Below are positions 1-11,299 of a DNA stretch of 57,500 nucleotides, in pieces. Below the pieces are notes generated by a model. The model was not told the DNA's origin, made no database searches, and saw only the letters and a program-made list of their open reading frames with translations. The position numbers were made by a program, and so were the translations under genes. The stretch's first letter is position 1. Each line of letters begins with the position of its first letter. Origin of the DNA: Symbiodinium natans (taxonomy: Eukaryota; Sar; Dinophyceae; Suessiales; Symbiodiniaceae). The DNA lies in assembly GCA_905221605.1 (NCBI GenBank), contig CAJNDS010002712.1, positions 262,501 to 320,000 on the forward strand, read 5' to 3'.

Positions 1-75
1 AACGTCACCCAGTTTCACTGACAACGATTCACAGTCAAGCCCGAGCTTGAGGCCAATTTAGGCCATCGTCAGCAG

Positions 76-233
76 AGCAATGTCCCGTGAGTCCCTGCAG
101 CACTGCGGCATGGCGTCGACAGTGATTGCCATGCTGGGCCATGCTGATCGAGACACCTTGAAGCCCTTCTGGATCCTTCTGCGCTACACTGCCCAGGATT
201 GTGCAGAGTCCAAAGCCTTAGCCACACTGAGGC
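76..233 (+). CDS. possible plus-strand exon, unknown protein
   Basis: The frame reads through MASTVIAMLGHADRD and WILLRYTAQDCAESKALA, with about three quarters G/C at third codon positions, better than the overlapping minus frame. An AG lies just upstream, and the frame could leave at a GC donor (CTGAG|GCCCAG). The hydrophobic spacing hints at helical repeats. I do not recognise the protein. The complementary minus frame (SVAQKDPEGLQ) also looks passable, so the strand is uncertain. If real, this would be one of few plus-strand exons in the window. Confidence 0.35.
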
Positions 234-423
234 CCAGGCGCGCAGGGTTTCACCGCGCGGCGTCGCAGAGCAAAGCCCACAAGACCGTCTGACGCACAGA
301 ACGAGAGGCTTTGGTTGAGCTTTTGGCAGGGATGCTTTGTGAACGCTGCTAAAATTTCTTCACTGCGACGTGAAGAGCATCAAAGCTTCAAGAGGCAGGG
401 GGCACCTTAACTCTCTCGGCCTC

Positions 424-480
424 AAGACCCCTAAACCCTAAACCCTAAACCCTAAACCCTAAACCCTAAACCCTAAACCC
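424..480. repeat. CCCTAAA telomere-like tract
   Basis: There are about seven near-perfect CCCTAAA heptamers in a row, the complement of the plant and dinoflagellate telomere unit TTTAGGG. The tract sits inside ordinary sequence, so it is interstitial and not a chromosome end. Many shorter or decayed copies occur elsewhere in the window in both orientations. Confidence 0.85.
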
Positions 481-704
481 CACATCACCCCCCACTTGGG
501 CTCCCCACAGAGCGCGCCCACCACGCACACGCCCGCCAGGAGCCGCTCTCCAGAGACGGCCTCCGAGGAGATATGGCTCTTGAAGCTTACTTGGGGGGCC
601 CCCCCCCCTAGTCGATGTGAGTGGGTGCTTTGGTCGTTTTATGACACTTGCTTCTTTTTGGGATTATAAGTGGGATAACATAGGGTCTAGAGCTCCGGGA
701 TCTT

Positions 705-820
705 CACTGCTGGATCGCACGAGAACAGCTGGCACTGCGGCAAGGACTTCGCCAATTCGGGCCCCACCTTCGCTTTCGGCTCAGCAGGTGCAGACCTCTG
801 CTCACTCGGATTGGTTCTCA
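705..820 (-). CDS. exon, unknown Ala/Pro/Lys-rich protein
   Basis: The minus frame reads RSAPAEPKAKVGPELAKS and continues through LPQCQLFSCDPAVK. An AG (gagcag) stands before the start. The composition is typical of a soluble linker or helical stretch. It is probably downstream of the exon at 1053-1126 in the same gene, because both are minus strand with similar Ala/Lys content. No domain is recognised and the exact ends are uncertain. Confidence 0.45.
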
Positions 821-1052
821 GAGAAGAAACGTAAGGGGCAACTTCATGACACCTCTGCAGAAACCCGTAGAAGACACAAAAATCCCTCCCGTCGTCGCTC
901 AGAAAATTCTGCTGTCGCACCTCTCGACGAGGGACTCTGGAGCCTGGAGAGCATTGGACCACACCAACAAACTCGTCCCCGCAAGGCACAACGCGCGTTC
1001 TTTGGGAGGATGTCTTTCCCTGCCCTACTAGTATCTGCCCGATGAAACAGCA

Positions 1053-1126
1053 TCAAGTTGGCGTGGCCTCCTGTTTGGCCTCGGTTGTCTGCTTGGCTGG
1101 CGAGGCCGTGTCGGCAGCCTGTCCCA
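1053..1126 (-). CDS. exon, Ala/Glu/Gln-rich, possible C-terminus
   Basis: The exon starts after a clear acceptor (gaatctcacctag) and reads GQAADTASPAKQTTEAKQ, then EATPT and TGA. The TGA could be the true stop, or the frame could leave at a GA donor next to it (ACTT|GATGC). High third-position GC and no competing frame of similar quality support coding. Function unknown. Confidence 0.55.
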
Positions 1127-1597
1127 CTAGGTGAGATTCAAAACAATAGCTGCTGCCTGAATGATCAACTCGCCGCAACTAGCCTGCATAACCACAGGGA
1201 AGGACACCCCTTGCTGGATGTCGTAGGATCAGCTGAAGTGTACCAAGCCGCAGTGATGGCATCAGGTGGTGATTCTAAGTTAGGTTCCGACCGCTTTAAC
1301 ACTGGAGCCCTCTCATACAAGGTATCCGTTTACACCAGGCGTCGCGAACCTGGGACAGGATGCCCCGGAGCAGCGCGCGGCGCTCTGCCGTGCGATGGAG
1401 CGAGGCCTGCGGACGTGAGAAGCTCTCGAAGCCTCAAACCCTCCAAAACAAAGGCCGAAAACCTGAACCCCTGAAACTTGAGCTGGCAAAGCTTTGGGGC
1501 TTGGTGCTTTCGCGGCGGCCTTAGGGCTGTTTTGTAGGGCTCCGGCCATGGGGCCTCGATACTCTGGTACTGGCACTTTATGGAGCTGGGCAACTTG

Positions 1598-1680
1598 GCG
1601 CCTTGCACCTTTGCACCCTTTTTTACACCTTTGCACCTGTGCACCTTTGCACACCTTTACACCTTTGCACCTTTGCATTG
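1598..1680. repeat. CACCTTTG short tandem repeat
   Basis: Imperfect tandem repeats of an ACACCTTTG/CACCTTTG unit, with some units expanded by T or C. Intron or intergenic sequence. No coding frame fits it. Confidence 0.75.
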
Positions 1681-2092
1681 GAATCTGTGAGCCCCAAAAC
1701 CAATGGCAGCGTGACTTTCAGTTGCCTTACACACATGGAGGTTTACGAAAATAAGGGACCCCTCATACAGACCCCAAATGGTAGGATACCCTTACAATGA
1801 GGACCCCAATAAAGTACCCCTACTTTCGGAAACCCCCACATTGCTCGGGGTTTTAACTCTGACTCTCTCCATCTCCCTGAACTCCGCCTCTGCCGTGTGC
1901 TGCGTGGCTTCGCTGAGTGCGGCTGTCAGCGACCTCAGGCGGGGCACGGACCCCATCTTTAGGGTTTAAGCTTCGGGTTTAGGGCGCCTTGCATCGAAGC
2001 AAACGCAAAGCTCAGCTTAAATATCAGGCTGCGCAGCCACGCCAGATGTTGCAAATCACAGCGATTCAACTTGCCGCCTCGTCCAATCTTCG

Positions 2093-3241
2093 CAATCACT
2101 CGGGCGGTGGGTTTTGCAAGCGTCTGGAGCTTAGGGGGCCATGTGAGCGGGAAAACAACCCGGCTGATGCTCATGATGCTCGCCTCCTGCCTCCGTCCTC
2201 AAATCTGTGCAATCACTCGGGCGGTAGGTTTTGCAAGCGTCTAGAGCTTGAGTGGGAAAACAACCCAGCTGATGCTCATGATGCTCGCCTCCTGCCTCCT
2301 CAAATCTGCGCAATCACTCGGGCGGTGGGTTTTGCAAGCGTCTGGAGCTTAGGGGGCCATGTGAGCGGGAAAACAACCCAGCTGATGCTCATGATGCTCG
2401 CCTCCTGCCTCCTCAAATCTGCGCAATCACTCGGGCGGTGGGGTTTTGCAAGCGTCTGGAGCTTCTGGGGCCATGTGAGCGGGAAAACAACCCAGCTGAT
2501 GCTCATGATGCTCGCCTCCTGCCTCCTCAAATCTGCGCAATCACTCGGGCGGTGGGTTTTGCAAGCGTCTGGAGCTTAGGGGGCCATGTGAGCGGGAAAA
2601 CAACCCAGCTGATGCTCATGATGCTCGCCTCCTGCCTCCTCAAATCTGCGCAATCAAATCTGCGCAATCACTCGGGCGGTGGGTTTTGCAAGCGTCTGGA
2701 GATATGTCTGAGCGGGAAAACAACCCAGCTGATGCTCGTGATGCTCGCCTCCTGCCTCCTCAAATCTGCGCAATCACTCGGGCGGTGGGTTTTGCAAGCG
2801 TCTGGAGCTTAGAGGGCCATGTGAGCGGGAAAACAACCCAGCTGATGCTCATGATGCTCGCCTCCTGCCTCCTCAAATCTGCCCAAGTGCTCGGGCGGTG
2901 GGTTTTGCAAGCGTCTGGAGCTCAGGGGGCCGGGAAAACAACGCAGCTGATGATCATGATGCTCGCCTCCTGCCTCCTCAACTCTTCGCAATCACTCGGG
3001 CGGTGGTTTTGCAAGCGTCTGGAGCTTAGGGGGCCATGTGAGTGGGAAAACAACCCAGCTGATGCTCATGATGCTCGCCTCCTGCCTCCTCAAATCTGCG
3101 CAATCACTCGGGCGGTGGGTTTTGCAAGTGTCTGGAGCTTAGGGGGCCATGCGAGCGGGAAGACAACCCAGCTGATGCTCATGATGCTCGCCTCCTGCCT
3201 CCTCAAATCTGCGCAATCACTCGGGCGATGGGTTTTGCAAG
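2093..3241. repeat. minisatellite, about 11 units of about 113 bp
   Basis: A unit beginning CAATCACTCGGGCGG recurs with starts near 2093, 2210, 2311, 2424, 2538, 2665, 2771, 2884, 2989, 3101 and 3214. Spacings are mostly 112-117 bp. One unit is 101 bp, missing the middle, and one is 127 bp, with an internal 14 bp duplication. The unit length is not a multiple of three, so open frames across it shift from unit to unit and do not make a repeat protein. It is probably intronic, because minus-strand exons lie on both sides. Confidence 0.92.
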
Positions 3242-3429
3242 TGTGCTTGTGAGCTGTGAAGCAAAGGGGAAGTGTTTAAAAGCATAGCTTCCTGACAACG
3301 AGCTTGCCCCTTCAAAACAATCTAGCTTGGATTTGTCTACCTCAGATTCAGATCAACGAACTGTTCCTGTAGAAGGCACGACATGAAGTTCCCACAAACA
3401 TCGAACACGCTGCCTACGGATGTTCTTGC

Positions 3430-3521
3430 CTGCAGACGGGCGACTTCCCCAGCTGTGTCCCAGCCTCTTTGGCTTGCTGCGCAAGCTGCGGGCTCTTTGC
3501 CTGGAGGACAGCGTCTGCCAT
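3430..3521 (-). CDS. exon, possibly first exon, helical Ala/Gln-rich protein
   Basis: From an ATG at 3519-3521 (ggctgcATGGCAGAC) the frame reads DAVLQAKSPQLAQQAKEAG and TQLGKSPVC, ending at a GC donor (CTGCAG|GCAAGA). It is amphipathic and helical. The ATG may be a true start. Alternatively the exon may begin at the AG three codons in and belong to the coiled-coil gene to the right. It could lead into the exons near 1.1 and 0.7 kb, which would put the minisatellite in an intron. Confidence 0.55.
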
Positions 3522-3530
3522 GCAGCCAAA

Positions 3531-4345
3531 AAAAACATGTTACATTGGGCCACGATTTGTACTAGTACCATAGACCCTGCCACAAGACTTGACCGGGCGA
3601 AAAGCAGTCACGAGGTCCGACGGAAAGCAGATGGCGCAGCGAGGGCACTGTGCTAGCTGAATTGAAGCTACTTCATTCTGCTTCTGTCACAAGGAATCCC
3701 AAAAGCTTGCACCGAACGGCCGGAGGGCGTAGACACAGGCTAATGTTAAGCCCAATCCCGCAATGACAGCGAGTGCAGGGCACCTGGTGCTCGATGCCAG
3801 CAACCCAGCTCTTCGCACCCTGGGCTCGCGATGTTCAGCTTCCGGGGAGTTGACGGAACTGCCCTGTTACAGTTAAGCCCTAATGATGCTCCTTGCTTGC
3901 AAAACCCTGTGCCACCAGTCGGCCATACTAGGCCCCAAGATGAACCACTGGAGTTTCATCGTATGCTGCAACTCTCAGCCCCTAAACCCTGAACCCCTAA
4001 TACTCAAACCCCATGACAGCCAAGGATCCCTCCCTCGGCCCCTCAACCCTAAACGTCGACTTCTGAACCAAACCTTCAACCCTGAACCCCTAAACCCTGA
4101 ACCCCGAGAACCCCGATTAAGGAAAGGGCCCACAAGCCCCCAAAAGCCCCTGATAAACCTAGGAAAACACCGAACCAGCAAAGAACCATAAAGAATCATC
4201 AAAGAACCGCAGAGAACCATCAATGAGCCACCAACAGAACAAGTATAAAAACACATAAGAGAACCATAAGCGAGCATAAACAAACCATAGCAGAACACAA
4301 AAGAACCTCAAAAGACCTTCAAACAGCCCACCAACAAGCCAACAA
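3531..4345. other. no exon recognised; decayed CCCTAAA and AGAACC repeats
   Basis: I see no defensible exon here. From about 3978 to 4115 there is a decayed run of CCCTAAACCCTGAACC-like units. From about 4180 to 4330 there is a loose repeat built on AGAACCATAA. Both resemble degenerate telomere-derived or simple-repeat sequence. Confidence 0.5.
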
Positions 4346-4349
4346 GCCC

Positions 4350-7300
4350 CCCTTCAGGGCCGCCTCCAGGAGCTGGTGCTTCGCCTCCGTCGCGCGCTCG
4401 CGCAAGGCGGCCGTCTCGGCCACTTGGAGCCTGAATGCCCAGTGGAGAATCCGTTCTGTTTTGGGGTTTGGGGTGTAGGGTCTAGGGTTGAGAAGTGCTG
4501 TTGAGGGAAGAGTTTAGGGCGTAGGGCCCTCTGAGGTTTTGATTTAAGGGGTTGCGTTGTGCTTTCAGGGCTTGTAGGTTTGCAGGGCAATCATCAGAGC
4601 CTCCGTTGCCAGTGGCAAGCCATCAAGATACCATCTGCTGCTGACCCAGAATGACAGCCCCTGAACAAGATGTCTTGCACAACGTTTTGTTGGCTTCTAC
4701 AAAAGAAGGCCCGAGCGCCCTAAAGCCGAACTACAGACCCGCGCCTGCTGATTGCCTCGGAAGCGCTGCGACCTGCATTCTCGAGCTCCTGAAGGGCTGG
4801 GATGAACTGATTTGGGAACCGATTGCAGCATCAGCCCACGTCGAACTCAAGGATGGTAGACCTTGACGTTCTGCTGCGTCAGCGGCTCTTGGGTGACCCG
4901 CCTGGCGAGAAAGGAAATGCCAGTACATCTGCATTGGAATGCACATTCGGATCAGAGAGGTGCTGTGATACGTGCAGATACCAGAGGCAACGCGTTGGAG
5001 GCGAAGCTCAGATCAGGGCCTACTACAGAACTCTACATATACTCTCAAGATGCTGGGTTGAAATAGTTTGCCAACCACCACCTGAGCTGGGCCATGGCTG
5101 CTTGCAGCTCCTCGCGGCATATCCGAAGGTCCGAAGGAAGCAACAGATCAGAGTCCCGGAGTGTCCTTCGCGCGGCGCTTCGACTCGTCGCTGGCAGTGG
5201 AGCGCAAGCCATGCCGACGAAGTGTCCACTGGGCGTAGGCACCATCCTGATAGCCAAGGGATGCGCGTCGCCAGTGAGTCACGAACTGATAAGAAAAATC
5301 CAAGGAGCCTAGTACAGTACTGCCGGTCATGATGCTTAGGACCAGGTATACAGTTCGACACGCGCGTTGCGAGCATCATCGATGCGCAGGCGGTTGTCGA
5401 TAGCCGTGTCCTTGGCCGCTTGCTGCAGCTGCTGAAGGGCGGCCACCGCCCGCGCCGCCTCCTCTGCTGCCTGCACTTCCGCGCTCACAATGGCCGGGTC
5501 CTTCGCTGCTGAGCTTCTTGCGCGTGTCTGACTCTCTAGCGGTCAAGTACGTTGCAAAATGTTGTACACCGGCTGTACAGTGGGACATTTGCGGCACATG
5601 CATATGTCTTCACGGGAAGTCCTCCTGCAGGGCATGTATCTCAGGCTGCTCAGCAGGTGGAAGCTGGGGCTGCATTGGAACAGACGGCATGGGAAAGGTC
5701 CGATCCTGCACAGCGGTGGTGTACTGTGTACTTACGAGAATTCGGGCCCATGGTGGCGCAGCACGCTCATCTCCTCGGAGCCCATCTCAGGCTGTGCAGG
5801 ACCTGCTCCGGTTCCTCTGGTCTCCTGCCGACAGGCCAGAGCAGCGCCATCTGCCCAACAAGCAAAGCATGTCCGAAGTCCATGTTAGTCGTTCCTGGTG
5901 CATCTCGGCTGCAAATGGCCGCGAGGGGACAGGGCTCTCCTCCTGGTGACCAGGGCGTTGGCGTCAAGTTCTCGAACATCAGGTTGTATAATGCATACAC
6001 AAGATCATGGAACGTCAACAATCAGCCCGTACTTCGTTCAGGCTTCCTGGAAAGGCATTGTGGCAGCCAGCGAAACGGCCTTCACAATGGGCAGGCTGGA
6101 ATTCTGGGCTGCAACGCAGCTCAATCTGCAGGCAGGATGACGATGCAAGAACACTGCGCCTTCGCGGACTTGTCAGATTTCTCGGACCTAGGATTATGGT
6201 GCATGCGTCTTGTTTGGCCAAGTATCTGGGAGACTACTGGCAAAGGCCAGACCTGTGATGTTGTCCCCTGTGGCCCCTACCCCCACCTTCCCCCCGTGAA
6301 CCCTTAATTCGCCTCGGTACCCTTGCCGAGGCGGCCTCGCGTTAGCGTTAAACTATATGATTCGCAACTGAGCAGCATGAGCAGCAGGAGAAACAAAAAA
6401 TGAGCTGCTGGATCGAGACGAAGACAGGCGCTATGCAGAACACTGTGCAGGCACTATTCGACATTGAGTCATCCTGAGGTTCTGGCTCCGACTGTGCTTG
6501 GGAGTTTTGCGGCAGCCAATCGCTGGCCTCCAGGGCTCTCTGAGGCCAAGGAACAACAACGCACAGCCTCCATGTCATGTCGAGTCTGTGCACGTGGGGC
6601 TGGCTCGGATTGCGGCATAGTCCCGCATGTACTCAGCGAAGTCACCAACTGAGCCCATCTCCATGCCTGGCCAAAGGCAAGGAGAACTCGACAAAAATTG
6701 CGCATGGTGCATGGTCTTGGAGGCAGCAGTGCTGGTGCACAAAAGTCAAGAAATCACTGGTCATAATCACAGCACAAACATTTGCGGCCTCCACTGGCGA
6801 ACTCTTTGCCTTCGTAGCTGAATGCATTGTGCCTCCAGCTTAGTGCCGCTCTGCAAGCGTTGGCAAGTTTCGGCATCCCAATCTGCAGCTTCGTCCGAGC
6901 CGAAAGTCCCCTTTCGCCACAAACCTCGCGCATTGTAAGGGCGTGACCCTCCCTCATCCGTGGCATACTGGGTGACCCATGGCCTGTCAGGACTTCGCAT
7001 GGAGCCGCTATTCATCACAAGCGACAGCAGTGGAAATGCTGAGTTTTCTTCTGACATCTGTCTGATTCTGGGGGGCTAGGACCTGAGGGAAAAAAGGATG
7101 GTGACGGCCTCTCTCTCCTCTTCTTCTTCCTCTTATTCTTCCTCTTCTTGTTGCTCTTCGTCTTCCTCTTCTTCTTCCTCTTCTTCCTCCTCTTCTCCTT
7201 CTTGTTATTTTCTTTCTCTTCGGCCTCTCGTCTTCTTCTACACGGGGGAAAAGAGACGCTTTGGAAGGAGGCCCCTCGGCCACGATCCTTCCTTCCTTAC

Positions 7301-7948
7301 AGCGCCCAAGACCCCCCCGAAACAGGGCCGCCCCAAGGCGCCTTCTCTATAACTCTCTCGCCTTGGGGTGCGCAAGTCAGATGGGGTCCGCACTGCGCAA
7401 ATGGCTCATAGCCCACTTGGCCGCCGTGTTCGTAGAAATGGTCCTGCAAAGCGGATGCTGCATCTGAAAAAATGCCAGGCGTGGCATAGCTGCGAGACTG
7501 CAAGGTACGGTTTGGACCCAGCTTTGGGCTTCCCAGGCACTCAGATGCTTTCCACTTCGGTCCTTCGGACCACCTTGAATCGGTGTAGCATGGCCCCAGG
7601 GCAGCCCTGCGTCCCACTAGCAACAGCACAGCAGATCAAAGCAGATCACATACCGTAGGCGCGGTTGTAAACCTAGCCCTTCACAGCCTCGATCCCACAG
7701 GGCACTCTAGCAAACAAGCCCTACATGCTGTACATGTCGCAAATAGAACACACGCAAAGTTACGCTTACACGAAACTCTGATGCAAACCCCAGGCCTCCA
7801 GGGCTTTTCTGGCCACCTGCGCAGACTCTGATTAAGGCCCTTGACGTGGCCAGCTCCCATTGCTCCGATTGCTCCTGCCTCCTCCGGGCACCATGCCACC
7901 GCCACCGCCGCTGCCGCCACCGCCGCCGCCACCGCCACCCTGGCCCAT
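4350..7948 (-). CDS. multi-exon gene: Gly-rich start, Pro/Glu linker, coiled-coil end
   Basis: This minus-strand gene has at least twelve candidate exons: 7846-7948 (start), 7543-7606, about 7375-7463, about 6775-7007, 6594-6666, about 6440-6536, 6057-6125, about 5885-5942, 5614-5705, 5362-5518, 5082-5165, 4862-4901 and about 4350-4430. Good peptides include WVTQYATDEGGSRPYN, MGSVGDFAEYMRDYAA, MPSVPMQPQLPPAEQ, EVQAAEEAARAVAALQQ and VAETAALRERATEAKHQ. The predicted protein starts Gly-rich, has acidic and Pro/Gln-rich linkers, and ends in Ala/Glu-rich helices likely to form a coiled coil. Introns use GT, GC and GA donors. Not every neighbouring exon pair agrees in phase, so one or two exons may be wrong or missing. 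I do not recognise the family. Confidence 0.55.
5362..5518 (-). CDS. coiled-coil exon of the same gene
   Basis: The frame reads AAKDPAIVSAEVQAAEE, AARAVAALQQLQQAAKD and NRLRIDDARNAR, then leaves at a GT donor (CGCGC|GTGTCG). It is Ala/Gln/Glu-rich with heptad spacing, which fits a coiled coil. The overlapping frames lack this pattern. Confidence 0.75.
6775..7007 (-). CDS. internal exon of the Gly-rich coiled-coil gene
   Basis: After an acceptor (gtgatgaatag) the frame runs about 77 codons: SPDRPWVTQYATDEGG, RPYNARGLWRKGTFGSDEA, LEAQCIQLRRQRVRQW. This is the longest and cleanest exon of this gene, with aromatic and charged residues typical of a folded domain. No family is recognised. Confidence 0.7.
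7095..7235. repeat. TTC/CTT polypyrimidine tract with conserved flanks
   Basis: A long impure (TTC)n tract. Its flanks, ggatggtgacggcctctct on the left and a stretch running to about 7290 on the right, reappear around the TTC tract at 21034-21240. On the minus strand it could read as Lys/Arg- or Glu-rich, but the two copies differ in repeat phase. It probably lies in an intron of the gene starting at 7948. Confidence 0.8.
7846..7948 (-). CDS. first exon of the Gly-rich coiled-coil gene
   Basis: The ATG at 7946-7948 sits in a strong context (gcaccATGGG), with an AG six bases upstream (gttccag) that could serve trans-splicing of a spliced leader. The peptide is MGQ followed by a run of Gly broken by one Ser, then MVPGGGRSNRSNGSWP. 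A GT donor (CCAC|GTCAAG) ends it. On the plus strand this is a CCGCCGCCA-type run. Confidence 0.6.
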
Positions 7949-7959
7949 GGTGCCTGGAA

Positions 7960-8940
7960 CGCCGCAGAGGTCTGCAGGAACGCGTGAAAACTAACAGAAA
8001 ATTCCGTGCATCCTCGACTCCAAAGCTACCTTGTTCCACGATCGTATCACCAGGGGCTTGGGAGTCAGGCGCAGAGGAGTGCCGAACTGTAGAGTGCTGA
8101 AGCTGTTAAGGATGTTTGTTCCTTCCCTCACCTAAGGGCAAAGGATCTATTGCCGGCTTTTTGCATGCTCTCTTAAGGAACTGTCTGCAATGAATTCACA
8201 AAAGGAAACTCGAAACCCTACAAGCCCTACACCCCCCCCAAACCCGCCATAAAACCCTAGCAGACAAAGCCTTGGCCCACGCCGTTTCCGCCACTCTCTG
8301 CACGCTCCTCCGGAAAAAGTCAGGATAACGTAAGGACATCCTACAGCGTATACAACGCGTACTAAATATTCAGAAGTAAGGTTATAAGTACCCTAGATAT
8401 AAGTATAGTTACCATACTTGCAGGGCAGGGTGTTGAGGGTCTACTTGGGGGTTCTTCGGGTAGCTACATCGTCCTTAATCTGGGCCCCTACAAGGGGACC
8501 CCTCACATAGCCGTGTCATATCCCCTTTCCATCCCAAGGGCCCATACTTCAGAACCCTGTAAAGGCGGTGCCAGAAATTGCCCTTGGAGGCCCGCTTCAT
8601 GAGGCCCAGGTGTGCCCCAAAGGGCGTATTTAGGGTTTTTTTGGGTATCTTGAAGGATACTTGAGGGCAACAGGCCGGTTCGGGTTGCTGCTGCTTTGGG
8701 ATACGGATGCCACAGACGCCCACACTTGAATGGATTGATAATCTAATAATACTCTAATTATATCTCATGAGATATCGGCTGCCTTTAATCTGAAGAACCG
8801 TCCGCGAGCCTTCCAAAATGGCACACATCTTTCACGCAGCTGGCAAGGTCCGGTGGCCACGCGGCAGGTTTTGCGGCGTGGAAGGCTCGTCACGAGTGGA
8901 ATTCGTCTGATGCTTCAGTCCCATCTTGGGACTCGCACAA
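7960..8940. other. no gene recognised
   Basis: No exon of good quality is visible on either strand. There are minor C-rich stretches and an AT-richer part around 8340-8420 and 8740-8780. This may be the intergenic spacer upstream of the gene starting at 7948. Confidence 0.4.
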
Positions 8941-8954
8941 ACTCGTACACTGTT

Positions 8955-9515
8955 GTGACGGCGGGCACGTTTTGTGCCGGCCTTCGGCTCGGGCACTGCC
9001 AACCCCGCCATACCCTGCCCCACGCGCTTGCCTGACTCCGTGTATATGTTTCTAAGCAGCTGTTGCTATAGGACGATTATGCGGCAAACTACTGTAACAG
9101 ACGCTAACCGCATACAAACACCAAGGACGTCGACGACAGGTGGCAGGCCGACTCATGGCCTACCTCTGGTCTCTTCACGTAAGACCTCAAGACATTGAGC
9201 TCGCACTCCGTCACTTCACGCCTCGCCGGCATGTTTCGCGACGGGCGCCATTCACGAATTCTGCTGAGCCTTTCTTTAAAACTCTCCCATCTGATGCTTG
9301 TCCCATCTTGGGACACACCAGAACAAGTAGCAGTTCCTTGGATCATGTTGGCTCGAAGTGCCCCAACCCCGCTGCTTGCCCTACAAGAACAGGCCAGCAA
9401 CGTGCTAATACTTCGCAAAGAAGAGCCTGAGAGTGTCTGACATGCTACCCCTGCGGATCAGGCTCATGGGCCAGCCCTTGTCCCAGCGATTTCGCGTGGG
9501 TTCCTCAGACAAACT
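8955..9515 (-). CDS. exon cluster of an unknown gene
   Basis: Three minus-strand pieces look coding. About 9417-9515 reads EEPTRNRWDKGWPMSL and RRGSMSDTLRLFF. About 9190-9320 reads SFKERLSRIREWRPSRN and ARREVTECELNVL. About 8955-9010 reads VPEPKAGTKRARRHN. The first piece can end at a GC donor before a TAG. The region 8890-8945 looks like a decayed repeat of 9240-9320. Basic and Trp-containing, with no family recognised. Confidence 0.5.
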
Positions 9516-9762
9516 CCCAAGTAAATGCAAAAAAACAACTACGACATCGTGCATTCCACCGTCGCTCACGGAAGTTAGGGGGTTTAGTTTAGGGTACATG
9601 GGTCTATATTGGTGAACGCCACGGGGCATAGCGGAATGTGTCGAACTTGTCGTTGAATTCTTCGATGTCCAGCTCTCCCACCCACTTCGAGGTGCCCGCC
9701 CTAAGTGCTCAAAGAAAACGGATGCTCACAGTGCTGGCTCACGAGCCATGCCCACTCCACGC

Positions 9763-10434
<672 letters not shown>

Positions 10435-10634
10435 TGTTTTAGTGCTTCCACATAAACTGGTAGATGGAGATGCTCCGAAGGTAGAGATGCTCGAGCAAGA
10501 GGTAGTGGATGAGCCCGCAAGTGATGAGGTAGAAGGGTCGCGAATGAAGGTTTATATGACATATCATATAGGGTTTAGGGTCTTCTGCAATCAAAACATG
10601 CTCCATACTCGCTTGACATGCTCCCACAACTGTG

Positions 10635-11105
10635 CTCATCACGCTCAGATGCTCCACAATTCATGCTCTGATGCTCCACAATTCATGCTCACACAACTCT
10701 GCTCATCACGCTCAGATGCTCCACAATTCATGCTCTGATGCTCCACAATTCATGCTCACACAACTCTACTCACCACGCTCAGATGCTCCACAATTCATGC
10801 TCTGATGCTCCACAATTCATGCTCACACAACTCTGCTCATCACGTTCAGATGCTCCACAATTCATGCTCTGATGCTTCACACTTCATGCTCCCGCAACTC
10901 TGCTCATCACGCTCAGATGCTCCGCAATTTATGCTCCGAGATTCCCCATTTCATGCTCACACAATTCTACTCATCGCGCTCAGATGCTCCACAATTTAGG
11001 CTCAGAAGTTCCCTACTTCGTGCTCACACATCTCTGCTCATCACACTCAGATGCTCCACAGTTCATGCTCAGATGCTCTAACACTCATGTTCCGAACCTT
11101 CTCCA
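10635..11105. repeat. 67 bp minisatellite, about 7 units
   Basis: Units beginning CTCATCACGCTCAGATGC start at 10635, 10702, 10769, 10836, 10903, 10970 and 11037, exactly 67 bp apart each time. Within each unit a GATGCTCCACAATTCATGCTC half-motif is repeated. 67 is not a multiple of three and no continuous protein frame exists. Divergence grows towards the right. Confidence 0.93.
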
Positions 11106-11299
11106 TGCTCTCATCCATGTTCATGCTCGTTCGCTGGACATGCTCCATCAACATGCTCAAACGACATGCTCACGCAGTTCTGCTCAGCTGCTCTGCTGTG
11201 CACATCACACTAGTTAGCAGCATCACATTCCACTCAAGCTTGATGGGTTCGAGGTCTTCTGGGGTTTGGGGTATGTCATGCTCACGGCTCGAAGAATTC

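Noticed and set aside
2093-3241. Repeated ATP-binding (Walker A) protein
   Set aside because: GGHVSGKTTQ is present in each unit, but the 113 bp unit shifts frame every repeat and there is no second motif. It is a sequence coincidence in a minisatellite.
5736-5824. Minus exon ending in HHGPEFS with a perfect GTAAGT donor
   Set aside because: It would leave only a 30 bp intron to the next exon and the phases do not match. The plus-complement GCCACCATGG start context at the same place is also probably chance.
5552-6307. 251-codon plus-strand frame
   Set aside because: At least four minus-strand exons with better codon use and splice sites (5614-5705, about 5885-5942, 6057-6125 and others) cross it, and its own peptide is not protein-like.
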